Shown here: one piece after another, positions 1 through 5,550 of the stretch
Layout: every line of letters starts with the position of its first letter
How positions within the stretch are numbered: position 1 is the first letter of the stretch
NCBI GenBank assembly: GCA_020354105.1
Contig: CP070642.1
Location: forward strand, 1,511,748 to 1,528,573
Reading direction: 5' to 3'
Length of the DNA: 16,826 nucleotides
DNA from: Chloroflexota bacterium
GTDB taxonomy: Bacteria; Chloroflexota; Dehalococcoidia; GIF9; UBA5629
Position numbers and translations under genes: made by a program
The notes under the pieces: generated by a model
Told to the model about the DNA's origin: nothing
What the model saw: the letters and a program-made list of their open reading frames with translations, nothing else
Database searches by the model: none

Positions 1-164
1 AGGACGCCATAGCCTGTGGCGCCGATGCCATCATAACTTCCTGCCCAATATGTGACGCAGTGCTCCGCCGGCCCAGCGCGCAGTTCGGTCTGCCAAAGAT
101 ATTCATCACCGACCTGTGCCGCATCGCCCTCAATGAAAAGCCCTGGCCAGAAAGCGCCCAATAA
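1..164 (+). CDS. C-terminal end of an HdrB-like Cys-rich (CCG-domain) protein, partial
   Basis: The open frame enters from the left edge (first full codon at base 3) and ends at TAA 162-164, giving 53 residues. The visible part starts with DAIACGADAIITSCPICDAV and ends in ESAQ. A Gly-Ala-Asp-Ala stretch followed by CPxC, then about 20 residues on a Phe-Ile-Thr-Asp-Leu segment, resembles the end of the second CCG domain of heterodisulfide reductase subunit B and related succinate/glycolate dehydrogenase Cys-rich subunits. In those proteins the CXXC helps hold an iron-sulfur cluster. HdrB-type proteins take part in cytoplasmic electron transfer or bifurcation with HdrA/HdrC partners. The partners would lie upstream, outside the window. 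No terminator is visible after the stop. Assignment rests on a short fragment, so the family is likely but the exact subunit is not certain. Confidence 0.62.
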   Translation, partial: DAIACGADAIITSCPICDAVLRRPSAQFGLPKIFITDLCRIALNEKPWPESAQ

Positions 165-241
165 ATTGCCGGCCACATCGAGCTAATCGAGGATGCCACT
201 AGTTGAAGAATCGCCATCCAAACCAGAGCAGCCAACTTACA

Positions 242-287
242 TGTCATTGCGAGGAATCCTTCCGTGTAACGACGACGTGGCAATCTC
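242..287. repeat. Putative dispersed palindromic (REP-like) repeat, one copy
   Basis: The segment begins TGTCATTGCGAGGA and ends CGACGTGGCAATCTCA. The outer arms ATTGC (246-250) and GCAAT (280-284) are complementary, so the unit can form a hairpin with an internal variable part. Intergenic units with this ATTGCGAG...GCAATCTC layout are familiar as high-copy dispersed repeats in several unrelated bacterial genomes. This is recalled knowledge, not a search result. Only one copy lies in this window, so its repetitive nature cannot be shown here. A possible short reading frame across 193-399 is rejected as coding because it runs through this repeat, the promoter and the riboswitch. Apart from this element, bases 165-334 hold nothing I can identify. 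Confidence 0.5.
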
Positions 288-334
288 AGTCTACCATTTT
301 TATTTTTGGCTTTTGGTCTTTGATTTTTCGCGCA

Positions 335-363
335 TTGACAGAGCTATAAGTGTATTCTATAAT
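335..363 (+). promoter_or_regulatory. Consensus sigma-70 promoter for the riboswitch-CDF transcript
   Basis: TTGACA at 335-340 and TATAAT at 358-363 are both perfect, with an exact 17-base spacer. The predicted start of transcription is near 370, which is the first base pair of the riboswitch P1 helix at 371. The agreement between promoter position and aptamer start supports both calls. A promoter of this strength is what is expected when control is exerted by termination in the leader rather than at initiation. Confidence 0.85.
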
Positions 364-370
364 ATAAAAG

Positions 371-456
371 CACTTGGAGCAGGCGGTCCCTGTAGATAAG
401 GGATGCAGTCGGGCTTAAAGTTGGCAACGGGTCTTTGGATCCCGTGGGACTAAGTG
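371..456 (+). ncRNA. NiCo (czcD-type) riboswitch aptamer upstream of a metal exporter
   Basis: The leader matches the recalled layout of the nickel/cobalt riboswitch, a four-way junction. P1 pairs CACTTG (371-376) with TAAGTG (451-456). Next comes the conserved GAGCAGGC block (377-384). P2 pairs GCA (379-381) with TGC (404-406), and TCCCT (387-391) with AGGGA (399-403). The block TGCAG-CGGGC follows (404-414, one base differing), then a weak P3, then GGCAAC (423-428). P4 pairs ACGGG (427-431) with CCCGT (441-445), and the conserved GTGGGAC lies at 444-450. Block order and spacing agree with the crystallised NiCo aptamer as I remember it, including conserved G-rich junction strands. The gene behind it is a cation exporter, the usual partner of this class. 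P3 is less stable than in that aptamer. Ligand choice (Co, Ni, possibly Fe) cannot be decided from sequence. Confidence 0.88.
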
Positions 457-473
457 TCCTGCGGGATTTTTTT
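439..473 (+). terminator. Intrinsic terminator forming the riboswitch expression platform
   Basis: ATCCCGTGGGAC (439-450) pairs with GTCCTGCGGGAT (456-467) around a TAAGT loop. The stem is a continuous 12 pairs, two of them G-U type, followed by a run of seven T (467-473). The 5' arm consumes the 3' strand of aptamer P4 and the conserved GGGAC, and the loop plus base 456 consume the 3' strand of P1. Aptamer and terminator therefore cannot coexist. The logic is an ON switch: metal stabilises the aptamer, the terminator fails to form and the exporter gene is transcribed. Confidence 0.88.
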
Positions 474-484
474 ATAGTCGAAAA

Positions 485-1459
485 ATGGATATTCAGAGAA
501 AAAAGACCAGGGTAGCCAGCCTCTCAGTCATCTCCAACACTATACTGGTAATATTCAAAGCCATAGTCGGCATAATCATCGGTTCAGTTGCCGTATTTTC
601 TGAAGCCATCCACTCAGGAATGGACTTAATTGCTGCCTTAATCGCCTTTTTCGCCGTAAAAATGTCCGGTAAGGAGGCTGATGAAGACCATGCTTTCGGG
701 CACACCAAAGTGGAAAACATTTCCGCTGCCATCGAAGCGCTACTAATCTTCGTAGCTGCCGTCTGGATCATCTATGAAGCCATACGCAAGCTCATAAACC
801 CACAACCTTTAGAAACAGTGGGCTGGGGAATTGTCGTCATGTTTATATCCACAATAGTCAACATTATAGTATCCCAATTGCTGTTCAAAGTGGGTAAGGA
901 AACCGACTCCGCAGCCTTGATAGCAGACGGATGGCACTTGCGGACCGATGTTTATACCTCAGTAGGCGTCATGGCGGGACTAAGCTTCATCTGGCTGGGC
1001 AGATACTTTTTCCCCGGAATTAATCTGGTCTGGCTCGACCCGGTTATAGCCATTGCCGTGGCTATGCTTATACTCCACGCTGCCTATGACTTAACAAAGC
1101 ACGCCGTACAGGACCTGGTTGACCAGAGCGCGCCGATAGAGGAAAAGGAGTGGATGCAAAATTATCTCTCCGCCTTATATCCTACGGTGCACTCCTTCCA
1201 TCGCCTCCGCACACGTAAAGCCGGAGCTACGCGTTTTATCAATGTACACCTGGCACTAAATTCAAAATTAACTGTAAGCGAGTCACACAACATAGGGGAC
1301 AACATAGTAGCTGACTTCAAAGCTCACTTCCCGCACGACATAGACGTCATTGTGCACATCGAGCCATGCGACGGTACCTGCAGCCCTGCCTGCAAAAGCG
1401 GCTGCCTGCTGAGTGAAGACGAACAGAAAGCAGTAGTGGCCAACGGGCAAGCAGATTAG
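485..1459 (+). CDS. Cation diffusion facilitator metal exporter with Cys-rich C-terminal tail
   Basis: A 324-residue member of the CDF family, which exports divalent metal ions from the cytoplasm in exchange for protons. Six membrane helices can be picked out in about the first 210 residues. The two halves of the transport metal site are present: H43-x3-D47 in helix 2 (SEAIHSGMD) and H151-x3-D155 in helix 5 (ADGWHLRTD). The family-typical DEDHAFGH loop is at 66-73. The cytoplasmic domain (about 215-294) ends in the usual HIEP. The chain then carries an extra tail with C295, C299, C303 and C307, an even CX3CX3CX3C array that probably binds metal. The NiCo riboswitch in the leader suggests cobalt/nickel (possibly iron) as substrate. 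ATG 485 lies only 11 bases after the terminator T-run, and I see no clear Shine-Dalgarno site. The next in-frame Met is M46, inside helix 2, so this start is retained. Confidence 0.93.
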   Translation: MDIQRKKTRVASLSVISNTILVIFKAIVGIIIGSVAVFSEAIHSGMDLIAALIAFFAVKMSGKEADEDHAFGHTKVENISAAIEALLIFVAAVWIIYEAIRKLINPQPLETVGWGIVVMFISTIVNIIVSQLLFKVGKETDSAALIADGWHLRTDVYTSVGVMAGLSFIWLGRYFFPGINLVWLDPVIAIAVAMLILHAAYDLTKHAVQDLVDQSAPIEEKEWMQNYLSALYPTVHSFHRLRTRKAGATRFINVHLALNSKLTVSESHNIGDNIVADFKAHFPHDIDVIVHIEPCDGTCSPACKSGCLLSEDEQKAVVANGQAD

Positions 1460-1485
1460 TCTTCCACAACTGTTGTGACCGATAA

Positions 1486-1515
1486 CAGGCGGTCCCCGGC
1501 TAGACACCGGCTGCA
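1486..1515 (+). repeat. Partial second copy of the riboswitch P2 region downstream of the exporter gene
   Basis: CAGGCGGTCCC (1486-1496) is identical over 11 bases to 380-390 in the aptamer. It is followed by TAGACA (1501-1506; TAGATA at 393-398 in the aptamer) and TGCA (1512-1515; 404-407 in the aptamer). The hairpin stem differs but still pairs, CCGG 1496-1499 with CCGG 1507-1510. The P3, P4 and P1 parts of the aptamer are absent, and so is a terminator. It lies 27 bases after the exporter stop. A decayed or partial duplication of the leader is the simplest reading. A functional RNA or chance resemblance is also possible. Confidence 0.45.
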
Positions 1516-1533
1516 CATTTTAGTAACTTCGCC

Positions 1534-2097
1534 TCACCGTATTCTGCATTTTAGATGGTCCCTCGTTTCCTCAACGATGTCCCACAGACCCGAATCAAAT
1601 ATTTTCGATTTGGTCACATCTCGAGGCTGATGGCCATCATCAATTACCAATGTGCCATCGCTTTTTGTTATTCGCTTCAATTCTGCCAGGAACTCCGTCG
1701 GCTTCTTGATGATGAAAAACATATCGATGGCACAGACTACATCAGCTACATTATCCGGCAGGGTACTATCATATCCTTGAATCAGCACCGGCTCGATGTT
1801 CTTCAGATTGTCCTTTCTGATCCGCTTATTTACCGCCTCTATAGCTAATTCATGAATATCTACCGCATAAACTCTGCCATTTTCACCTACCATCTCTGCG
1901 AATTTCACGGTGTATCTACCCGGGCCACAGCCGTAGTCCACAACAGTCATCCCTTCTTTAATACCAAACTTTTTAACCCGTTTGTCAATATGAGGATGAA
2001 AAAAATCAACAATCTTGAAGAGAAAAGTCATTCCACGAAAAGACCCATCCGACATCCTTTCTGTACTTATTCTTTCAGCACCCCGCTTAAGACCCAT
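1534..2097 (-). CDS. Class I SAM-dependent methyltransferase
   Basis: A 187-residue Rossmann-fold methyltransferase. Motif I is VVDYGCGPGRY (52-62), with the glycine-rich SAM loop. The acidic residue that holds the ribose hydroxyls is in AVDIHE (78-83). A DMFF motif IV-like strand and the IDDG strand end follow. There is no substrate-specific domain, so the methyl acceptor is unknown. The N-terminal HPHIDKRVKKFGIKEGM leads straight into the fold, as in ubiE/arsM-like small-molecule enzymes. It is the last gene of a three-gene minus-strand operon, starting 7 bases after the PadR stop. GTAGGA serves as a modest ribosome site that overlaps that stop. An ATG five bases upstream is out of frame and soon terminated. 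Its operon mates suggest a job in a stress or efflux response sensed by PadR, but this is only context. Confidence 0.85.
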   Translation of the reverse strand: MGLKRGAERISTERMSDGSFRGMTFLFKIVDFFHPHIDKRVKKFGIKEGMTVVDYGCGPGRYTVKFAEMVGENGRVYAVDIHELAIEAVNKRIRKDNLKNIEPVLIQGYDSTLPDNVADVVCAIDMFFIIKKPTEFLAELKRITKSDGTLVIDDGHQPRDVTKSKIFDSGLWDIVEETRDHLKCRIR

Positions 2098-2104
2098 ATC
2101 ATTC

Positions 2105-2626
2105 CTACTTTTCTTCCAGTATAATCTTTATCTCCTGAGAAGCACGGGAAATAATCTCGCGTATTCGCTTCATCTTGTCGGGCTCTATGCTTCGTGCCCG
2201 CTGTCTCATCAAGCGCCCCAGCTCCCTGAAATCGCCCATCATCCCCATGATGATATCCATATTCTCGGGGTTCCAGTGACGCTTCATGTGGCTCCTTACT
2301 TCTTCAGCCTGTTCCTTTCGTTCCGCTAAAAACTCGCTGCCCTCTTCGGTTATGGTATAGACCTTCTTGCCATCTTGCTCCACGGAACTGGCATAGCCCA
2401 TTTCCTCGAGCATCTGCAGCGTGGGGTAGACCACGCCCGGGCTCGGCGTATAAAACCCATGTGAGCGTTCCTCTAGTGCACGGATTATTTCATATCCGTA
2501 CCGCGGCTTCTCCTTCAAAAGGTCCAATATCACATATTTCAAGTTCCCCTTATGAAACGGGCTTTCTCTACCTAAACCGTGGAAAAACCGATCACCTTTG
2601 AAGAATCTGTCTCTAAACATCATCAT
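2105..2626 (-). CDS. PadR-family transcriptional repressor
   Basis: 173 residues. The winged-helix core at about 28-103 is typical PadR: GNLKYVILDLL, then YGYEIIRALEE, then SPGVVYPTLQMLEEMGY (the recognition helix region), then the wing DGKKVYTITEEG. The C-terminal part (about 104-173) is charged and helical, as in the dimerisation arm of short PadR proteins. The N-terminus MMMFRDRFFKGDRFFHG is rich in Phe and basic residues. Three consecutive ATGs (2626, 2623, 2620) lie 3, 6 and 9 bases after AGGAGG (2635-2630), so translation may begin at the second or third Met rather than the first. PadR proteins usually repress their own operon and release DNA on binding a small toxic ligand. A palindrome in the operon promoter fits such autoregulation. 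Confidence 0.92.
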   Translation of the reverse strand: MMMFRDRFFKGDRFFHGLGRESPFHKGNLKYVILDLLKEKPRYGYEIIRALEERSHGFYTPSPGVVYPTLQMLEEMGYASSVEQDGKKVYTITEEGSEFLAERKEQAEEVRSHMKRHWNPENMDIIMGMMGDFRELGRLMRQRARSIEPDKMKRIREIISRASQEIKIILEEK

Positions 2627-2639
2627 TACCCTCCTAAAA

Positions 2640-2855
2640 TTAACTGCTACGCCGGTGCCATATTCTGCTGGCTCTTCCTGCCGCCGCCGCCAGAGGTGCT
2701 ACTGCTATCCACAATGTGATATTCATCAGCATGGCCATGGGATAATCAATGCCCTGCCAGCCCATCATAGGAGCGATCACACCCCAGAGCAACATAACGA
2801 ACAAAGAACTCAGAAAGAAACCCGGGATTGCCGCCAGAATTTTAAAGTAGCCCAT
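2640..2855 (-). CDS. Small two-helix membrane protein of unknown function
   Basis: 71 residues with two hydrophobic segments, about 7-31 (starting LAAIPGFFLSSLFVMLLWGV) and 39-60, and a basic C-terminus (RASRIWHRRSS). No family was recognised. It is probably real for three reasons. It begins 6 bases after a perfect AAAGGAGG ribosome site (2869-2862). It is the first gene after a consensus promoter. It is followed after only 13 bases by the PadR gene. First position in a PadR-controlled operon suggests that it is the main regulated product, perhaps an envelope stress or efflux-accessory protein, but nothing in the sequence proves this. Confidence 0.7.
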   Translation of the reverse strand: MGYFKILAAIPGFFLSSLFVMLLWGVIAPMMGWQGIDYPMAMLMNITLWIAVAPLAAAAGRASRIWHRRSS

Positions 2856-2905
2856 TTCAGTCCTCCTTTGTTGTTTTCTATTTTGACATATCTAGTATTA
2901 TCCCG

Positions 2906-2921
2906 ATATATCGTGATATAT
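2906..2921. promoter_or_regulatory. Palindromic operator candidate (PadR) over the -10/+1 region
   Basis: ATATATC-GT-GATATAT is a perfect 7-base inverted repeat with a 2-base centre. A second overlapping palindrome, CGATATATCG, lies at 2904-2913. The repeat touches the -10 hexamer (2920-2925) and covers the predicted transcription start near 2913 of the operon that encodes the PadR protein. A bound dimer here would block RNA polymerase. PadR family sites are AT-rich inverted repeats in such positions. The assignment to this PadR is by proximity. Confidence 0.55.
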
Positions 2922-2948
2922 TATAGACTGGCCTTCTATACTTGTCAA
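2920..2948 (-). promoter_or_regulatory. Consensus sigma-70 promoter of the membrane protein-PadR-methyltransferase operon
   Basis: Read on the minus strand, TTGACA is at 2948-2943 and TATAAT at 2925-2920, both perfect, with a 17-base spacer. Transcription should start near 2913, giving a leader of about 58 bases before ATG 2855. Such a strong core promoter overlapped by a palindrome is the classic layout for a repressed gene. Confidence 0.82.
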
Positions 2949-3025
2949 GAGGTTTTCGGGGAAATTTCCAAAGTTTCTGCTTTTTTCTTTCCCTTGTTGA
3001 GAGAGCTAGAGTAGGGAGAAAAACC

Positions 3026-3054
3026 TTGACACCAAGTACATGCCATTTTAATAT
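3026..3054 (+). promoter_or_regulatory. Probable promoter of the metallo-hydrolase gene
   Basis: A perfect TTGACA (3026-3031) is followed after 17 bases by TAATAT (3049-3054), four of six matches to the -10 consensus, inside an AT-rich run. The predicted start near 3061 leaves a short leader to ATG 3087. The -10 register is not certain. Confidence 0.5.
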
Positions 3055-3086
3055 ATCCAGTGTAACCAGCACATGAGAGTGATAAA

Positions 3087-3767
3087 ATGCCGAAACAGAG
3101 CTCGGATATAATTCAATTTTCCCTGGGCAGGGCCAACGCCTTCATCGTCCGTGGCAAAAGCCCTATCATCGTTGACACAGGCTATCCCGGAAGCGCTCCT
3201 GCCATCATAAAAAAGCTAAAAGAGAACGGCATCGAACCCAAATCAGTCTCCCTCATACTCATCACCCACGGTCACGCCGACCACTTCGGTAGCGCTGCCG
3301 AGTTGAAGAAGCTAACCGGAGCCCCGGTAGCGGTTCATAAGCTCGATGCCGAAGCCTTAATAAAAGGCGAGGACCCGCCTCTAGATCCAACCGGGTCAAT
3401 AGGCCGCTTTTTCCTGTCCCGGATGTCAAAACAGGGTCCAGCGAAATCTCCACCCGTGAAACCGGACATCATCATCGAAAACGATTTAGACCTGAGCAAA
3501 TTCGGTGTCGAGGGCCGGGTAATACACACGCCTGGTCACACTCCCGGCTCTATATCAGTGCTTTTGTCTGACGGCAAAGTAATCGCTGGCGACATGGTAA
3601 TGAGAGGTATAGTCCGCTTCTGGCAACCGCACTATCCATTATTCGCCAATAACATATTCCAGTTAAAGGAAAGCGTCAAGCTGATACTTCGCAAGAAGCC
3701 GATAAAAATTTACTCAGGGCACGGCGGCCCCTTCAACCCTAAGGCCGTCCTGCGCCGGTTTTCCTGA
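3087..3767 (+). CDS. Metallo-beta-lactamase-fold hydrolase (glyoxalase II-like)
   Basis: 226 residues with the whole metal-binding set of the fold. ITHGHADHFGS gives H61, H63, D65 and H66. HTPGHTPGS gives H151, AGDM gives D169 and SGHGGPF gives H212. This is the dinuclear metal site of glyoxalase II-type hydrolases, which cleave thioesters, lactones or phosphoesters. The protein lacks the C-terminal helical substrate domain of true glyoxalase II, and it has no flavodoxin or rhodanese extension, so the substrate is open. It is soluble, with no signal peptide. ATG 3087 follows a modest GAGAGTGA site. It is a single gene, divergent from the PadR operon and convergent with the membrane protein gene at 3848-4381. 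No good terminator lies in the 80-base gap that follows. Confidence 0.88.
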   Translation: MPKQSSDIIQFSLGRANAFIVRGKSPIIVDTGYPGSAPAIIKKLKENGIEPKSVSLILITHGHADHFGSAAELKKLTGAPVAVHKLDAEALIKGEDPPLDPTGSIGRFFLSRMSKQGPAKSPPVKPDIIIENDLDLSKFGVEGRVIHTPGHTPGSISVLLSDGKVIAGDMVMRGIVRFWQPHYPLFANNIFQLKESVKLILRKKPIKIYSGHGGPFNPKAVLRRFS

Positions 3768-3847
3768 GTAGTGCCCCAACAGCCAATGTAAAACAAACAT
3801 TTAGCTGGATACTGTGTTTTAAAGCGGAAATCTCTCGGGCAGACATG

Positions 3848-4381
3848 CTACGCTCTACGTGTTGATTTCCTTACCAAGTACATGACAGCTGCCACGGCAG
3901 CAAACACCAGACCCAGAACAATCAAGCCGAACTTCAAGATGGCACATACTTGCGCCATCTGCGGATAAGGGGCAGCCACGGTACCAAAAAGTATCACTAT
4001 CAGCGCCACGTTCTCCACCGCATCGAAGAGAGCAGCAGCCCAGAGTCCCCAACCTAATAACAATCCGGTTGTGCGCCACTTCCTAGAGGCCATCACACTG
4101 GCTCCCCACACGCAGGCGAGCGCAATCAGGGTCGAGTACACCGGCATGTACAGGTAATCGAAACCGAGGTTGAACCCTGCCCTTATCCTATCCTGCATAT
4201 CCCAGGCATTGATAATTTGTGTGGCTCTGTCGTTCGTGCCAGCCAGCTCAAAGTCCAAGATATTTGGCTCTGCAGGACCAATGAATCGGAAACCGATAGT
4301 AATGATTAGAAAAACTGCCAGCAGGACCAGGAAAACTACCAACCGCTTACCGTGAGGAATAGCTTCCAAGGGATGTCTCAT
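3848..4381 (-). CDS. Four-helix membrane protein of unknown function
   Basis: 177 residues with hydrophobic segments at about 14-34, 75-96, 106-134 and 144-170. A 40-residue loop lies between the first two helices (ILDFELAGTNDRATQIINAW, then FNLGFDYLYMPVYSTL entering helix 2). The loop probably faces the outside, since the N-terminus and C-terminus (VRKSTRRA) are basic. An acidic pair in helix 3 (FDAVENVAL, D120 and E123) is unusual inside a membrane and may be functional. I recall similar uncharacterised bacterial proteins with the FNLGFDYLYMPVYS-type segment, but I know no function. AGGAGG (4396-4391) lies 9 bases before ATG 4381. It has the same direction as the ABC importer genes and lies 191 bases after the last of them. 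A palindrome with TATAAT lies in that gap, so it may be transcribed separately. Confidence 0.75.
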   Translation of the reverse strand: MRHPLEAIPHGKRLVVFLVLLAVFLIITIGFRFIGPAEPNILDFELAGTNDRATQIINAWDMQDRIRAGFNLGFDYLYMPVYSTLIALACVWGASVMASRKWRTTGLLLGWGLWAAALFDAVENVALIVILFGTVAAPYPQMAQVCAILKFGLIVLGLVFAAVAAVMYLVRKSTRRA

Positions 4382-4429
4382 AACTTAATACCTCCTCTAC
4401 ACCACAAAATTCTTCTCAATAAACTTGGC

Positions 4430-4441
4430 GCATTATAATGC
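4430..4441. promoter_or_regulatory. 12-base palindrome containing a possible -10 element
   Basis: GCATTATAATGC is a perfect palindrome and holds TATAAT on both strands. On the minus strand (4437-4432) it could serve as the -10 of the membrane protein gene starting at 4381, but no convincing -35 is found 16-18 bases upstream. If it is a promoter, it probably needs an activator. Confidence 0.35.
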
Positions 4442-4572
4442 ACTCAGGGTTTCCCGTATTCAGCCAACACAATAGAGAAGCGCTTTAGCACATTTCTGAT
4501 GAGAAATAACAAACCGTAGCACCCAGCGTCTCATTTTCTCATTGAACTGGGGCAGGCTTCTTGGCTAAACAA

Positions 4573-5550
4573 TTAAACCAAATGGCAAGCTACCCAATGA
4601 CTGCTACCAACATTCCTCAATTCTGGCAGGCTCTCTTTGCAAATATCCTTTGCCATCCAACAGCGCGTGTGAAAACGACAACCTGGGGGTGGTAGTAGCG
4701 GACTGGGCACATCACCACTTAGCAAGATTCGCTTGCGCTCACGGTCAATTTTAGGGTCAGGAATTGGAACCGCTGATAGTAGCGCCCGAGTGTAGGGATG
4801 AAGCGGGTGGGCATACAGTTCATCACTATCCGTAATTTCCATAATTTTTCCCAGATACATAACAGCGACCCGGTCACTAATGTGGCGAACAACAGAGAGG
4901 TCATGCGCAATGAATAGATATGTCAGAGCAAGCTCCTGTCTCAAGCGCATCAAGAGGCTGATAATTTGTGACTGGATTGAAACATCCAATGCTGAGACTG
5001 GTTCGTCACAGACTATAAACTTTGGTCTGGTGGCTAATGCTCTAGCTATGCCAATGCGCTGACGCTGTCCACCGCTGAACTCGTGAGGGCAACGGTCTTC
5101 CATCCTGGGCTCAAGCTCCACCATCTTCATTAACTCTGCCACCTTTGCCCGATACTCTTTACCCTTCACCATATTGTGAACCAACAGCGGCTCACAAATG
5201 ATATCGCCAGCAGTCATCCTGGGATCGAGGGAGGCGTAAGGATCTTGGAATATTAACTGCATATCCCGTCGCATGCGCCTCAGTTGCTCACCTTTGAGGT
5301 TGGTGATACCGGTTTTTTCAAATAGAATCTGCCCACTGGTTATATCGTAAAGTCGGAGAATACAGCGTCCAACAGTAGTCTTGCCGCAGCCACTCTCACC
5401 CACCAATCCCAGCGTTTCGCCATTTCTAATATCAAAACTGACCCCATCCACCGCCTTTATATCGGCTACTTTGCGCTTTAGAACACCAGCCAGCACAGGA
5501 AAATATTTGACAAGTTCCCTTACTTGAATTAAATCGCCGTCTGTCTTCAT
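4573..5550 (-). CDS. Oligopeptide/dipeptide ABC importer ATPase, OppF/DppF type
   Basis: 325 residues, one of two ATPases that drive the importer. Walker A is GESGCGKT (51-58), Q-loop Q102, ABC signature FSGGQRQR (158-165), Walker B FIVCDEP (178-184) with catalytic E183, and switch His H216. The C-terminal oligopeptide-transporter extension carries C291, C297, C304 and C322 (starting PPPGCRFHTRCWMA). In structurally studied Opp/Dpp ATPases this cysteine pattern can ligate a [4Fe-4S] cluster. Its ATG overlaps the stop of the preceding ATPase gene (ATGA, 5550-5547), so the two are translationally coupled. It is the last gene of the importer operon, and no intrinsic terminator is visible after TAA. 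Confidence 0.94.
   Translation of the reverse strand: MKTDGDLIQVRELVKYFPVLAGVLKRKVADIKAVDGVSFDIRNGETLGLVGESGCGKTTVGRCILRLYDITSGQILFEKTGITNLKGEQLRRMRRDMQLIFQDPYASLDPRMTAGDIICEPLLVHNMVKGKEYRAKVAELMKMVELEPRMEDRCPHEFSGGQRQRIGIARALATRPKFIVCDEPVSALDVSIQSQIISLLMRLRQELALTYLFIAHDLSVVRHISDRVAVMYLGKIMEITDSDELYAHPLHPYTRALLSAVPIPDPKIDRERKRILLSGDVPSPLLPPPGCRFHTRCWMAKDICKESLPELRNVGSSHWVACHLV

Noticed and set aside
193..399. 68-codon reading frame in the left intergenic region
   Set aside because: It crosses the palindromic repeat, the consensus promoter and half of the riboswitch aptamer, has no ribosome site, and its translation looks like no protein family.
1465..1477. CACAAC-T-GTTGTG palindrome after the exporter gene as a terminator
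   Set aside because: The loop is too small for the full stem and no T-run follows; probably chance or a weak protein site.
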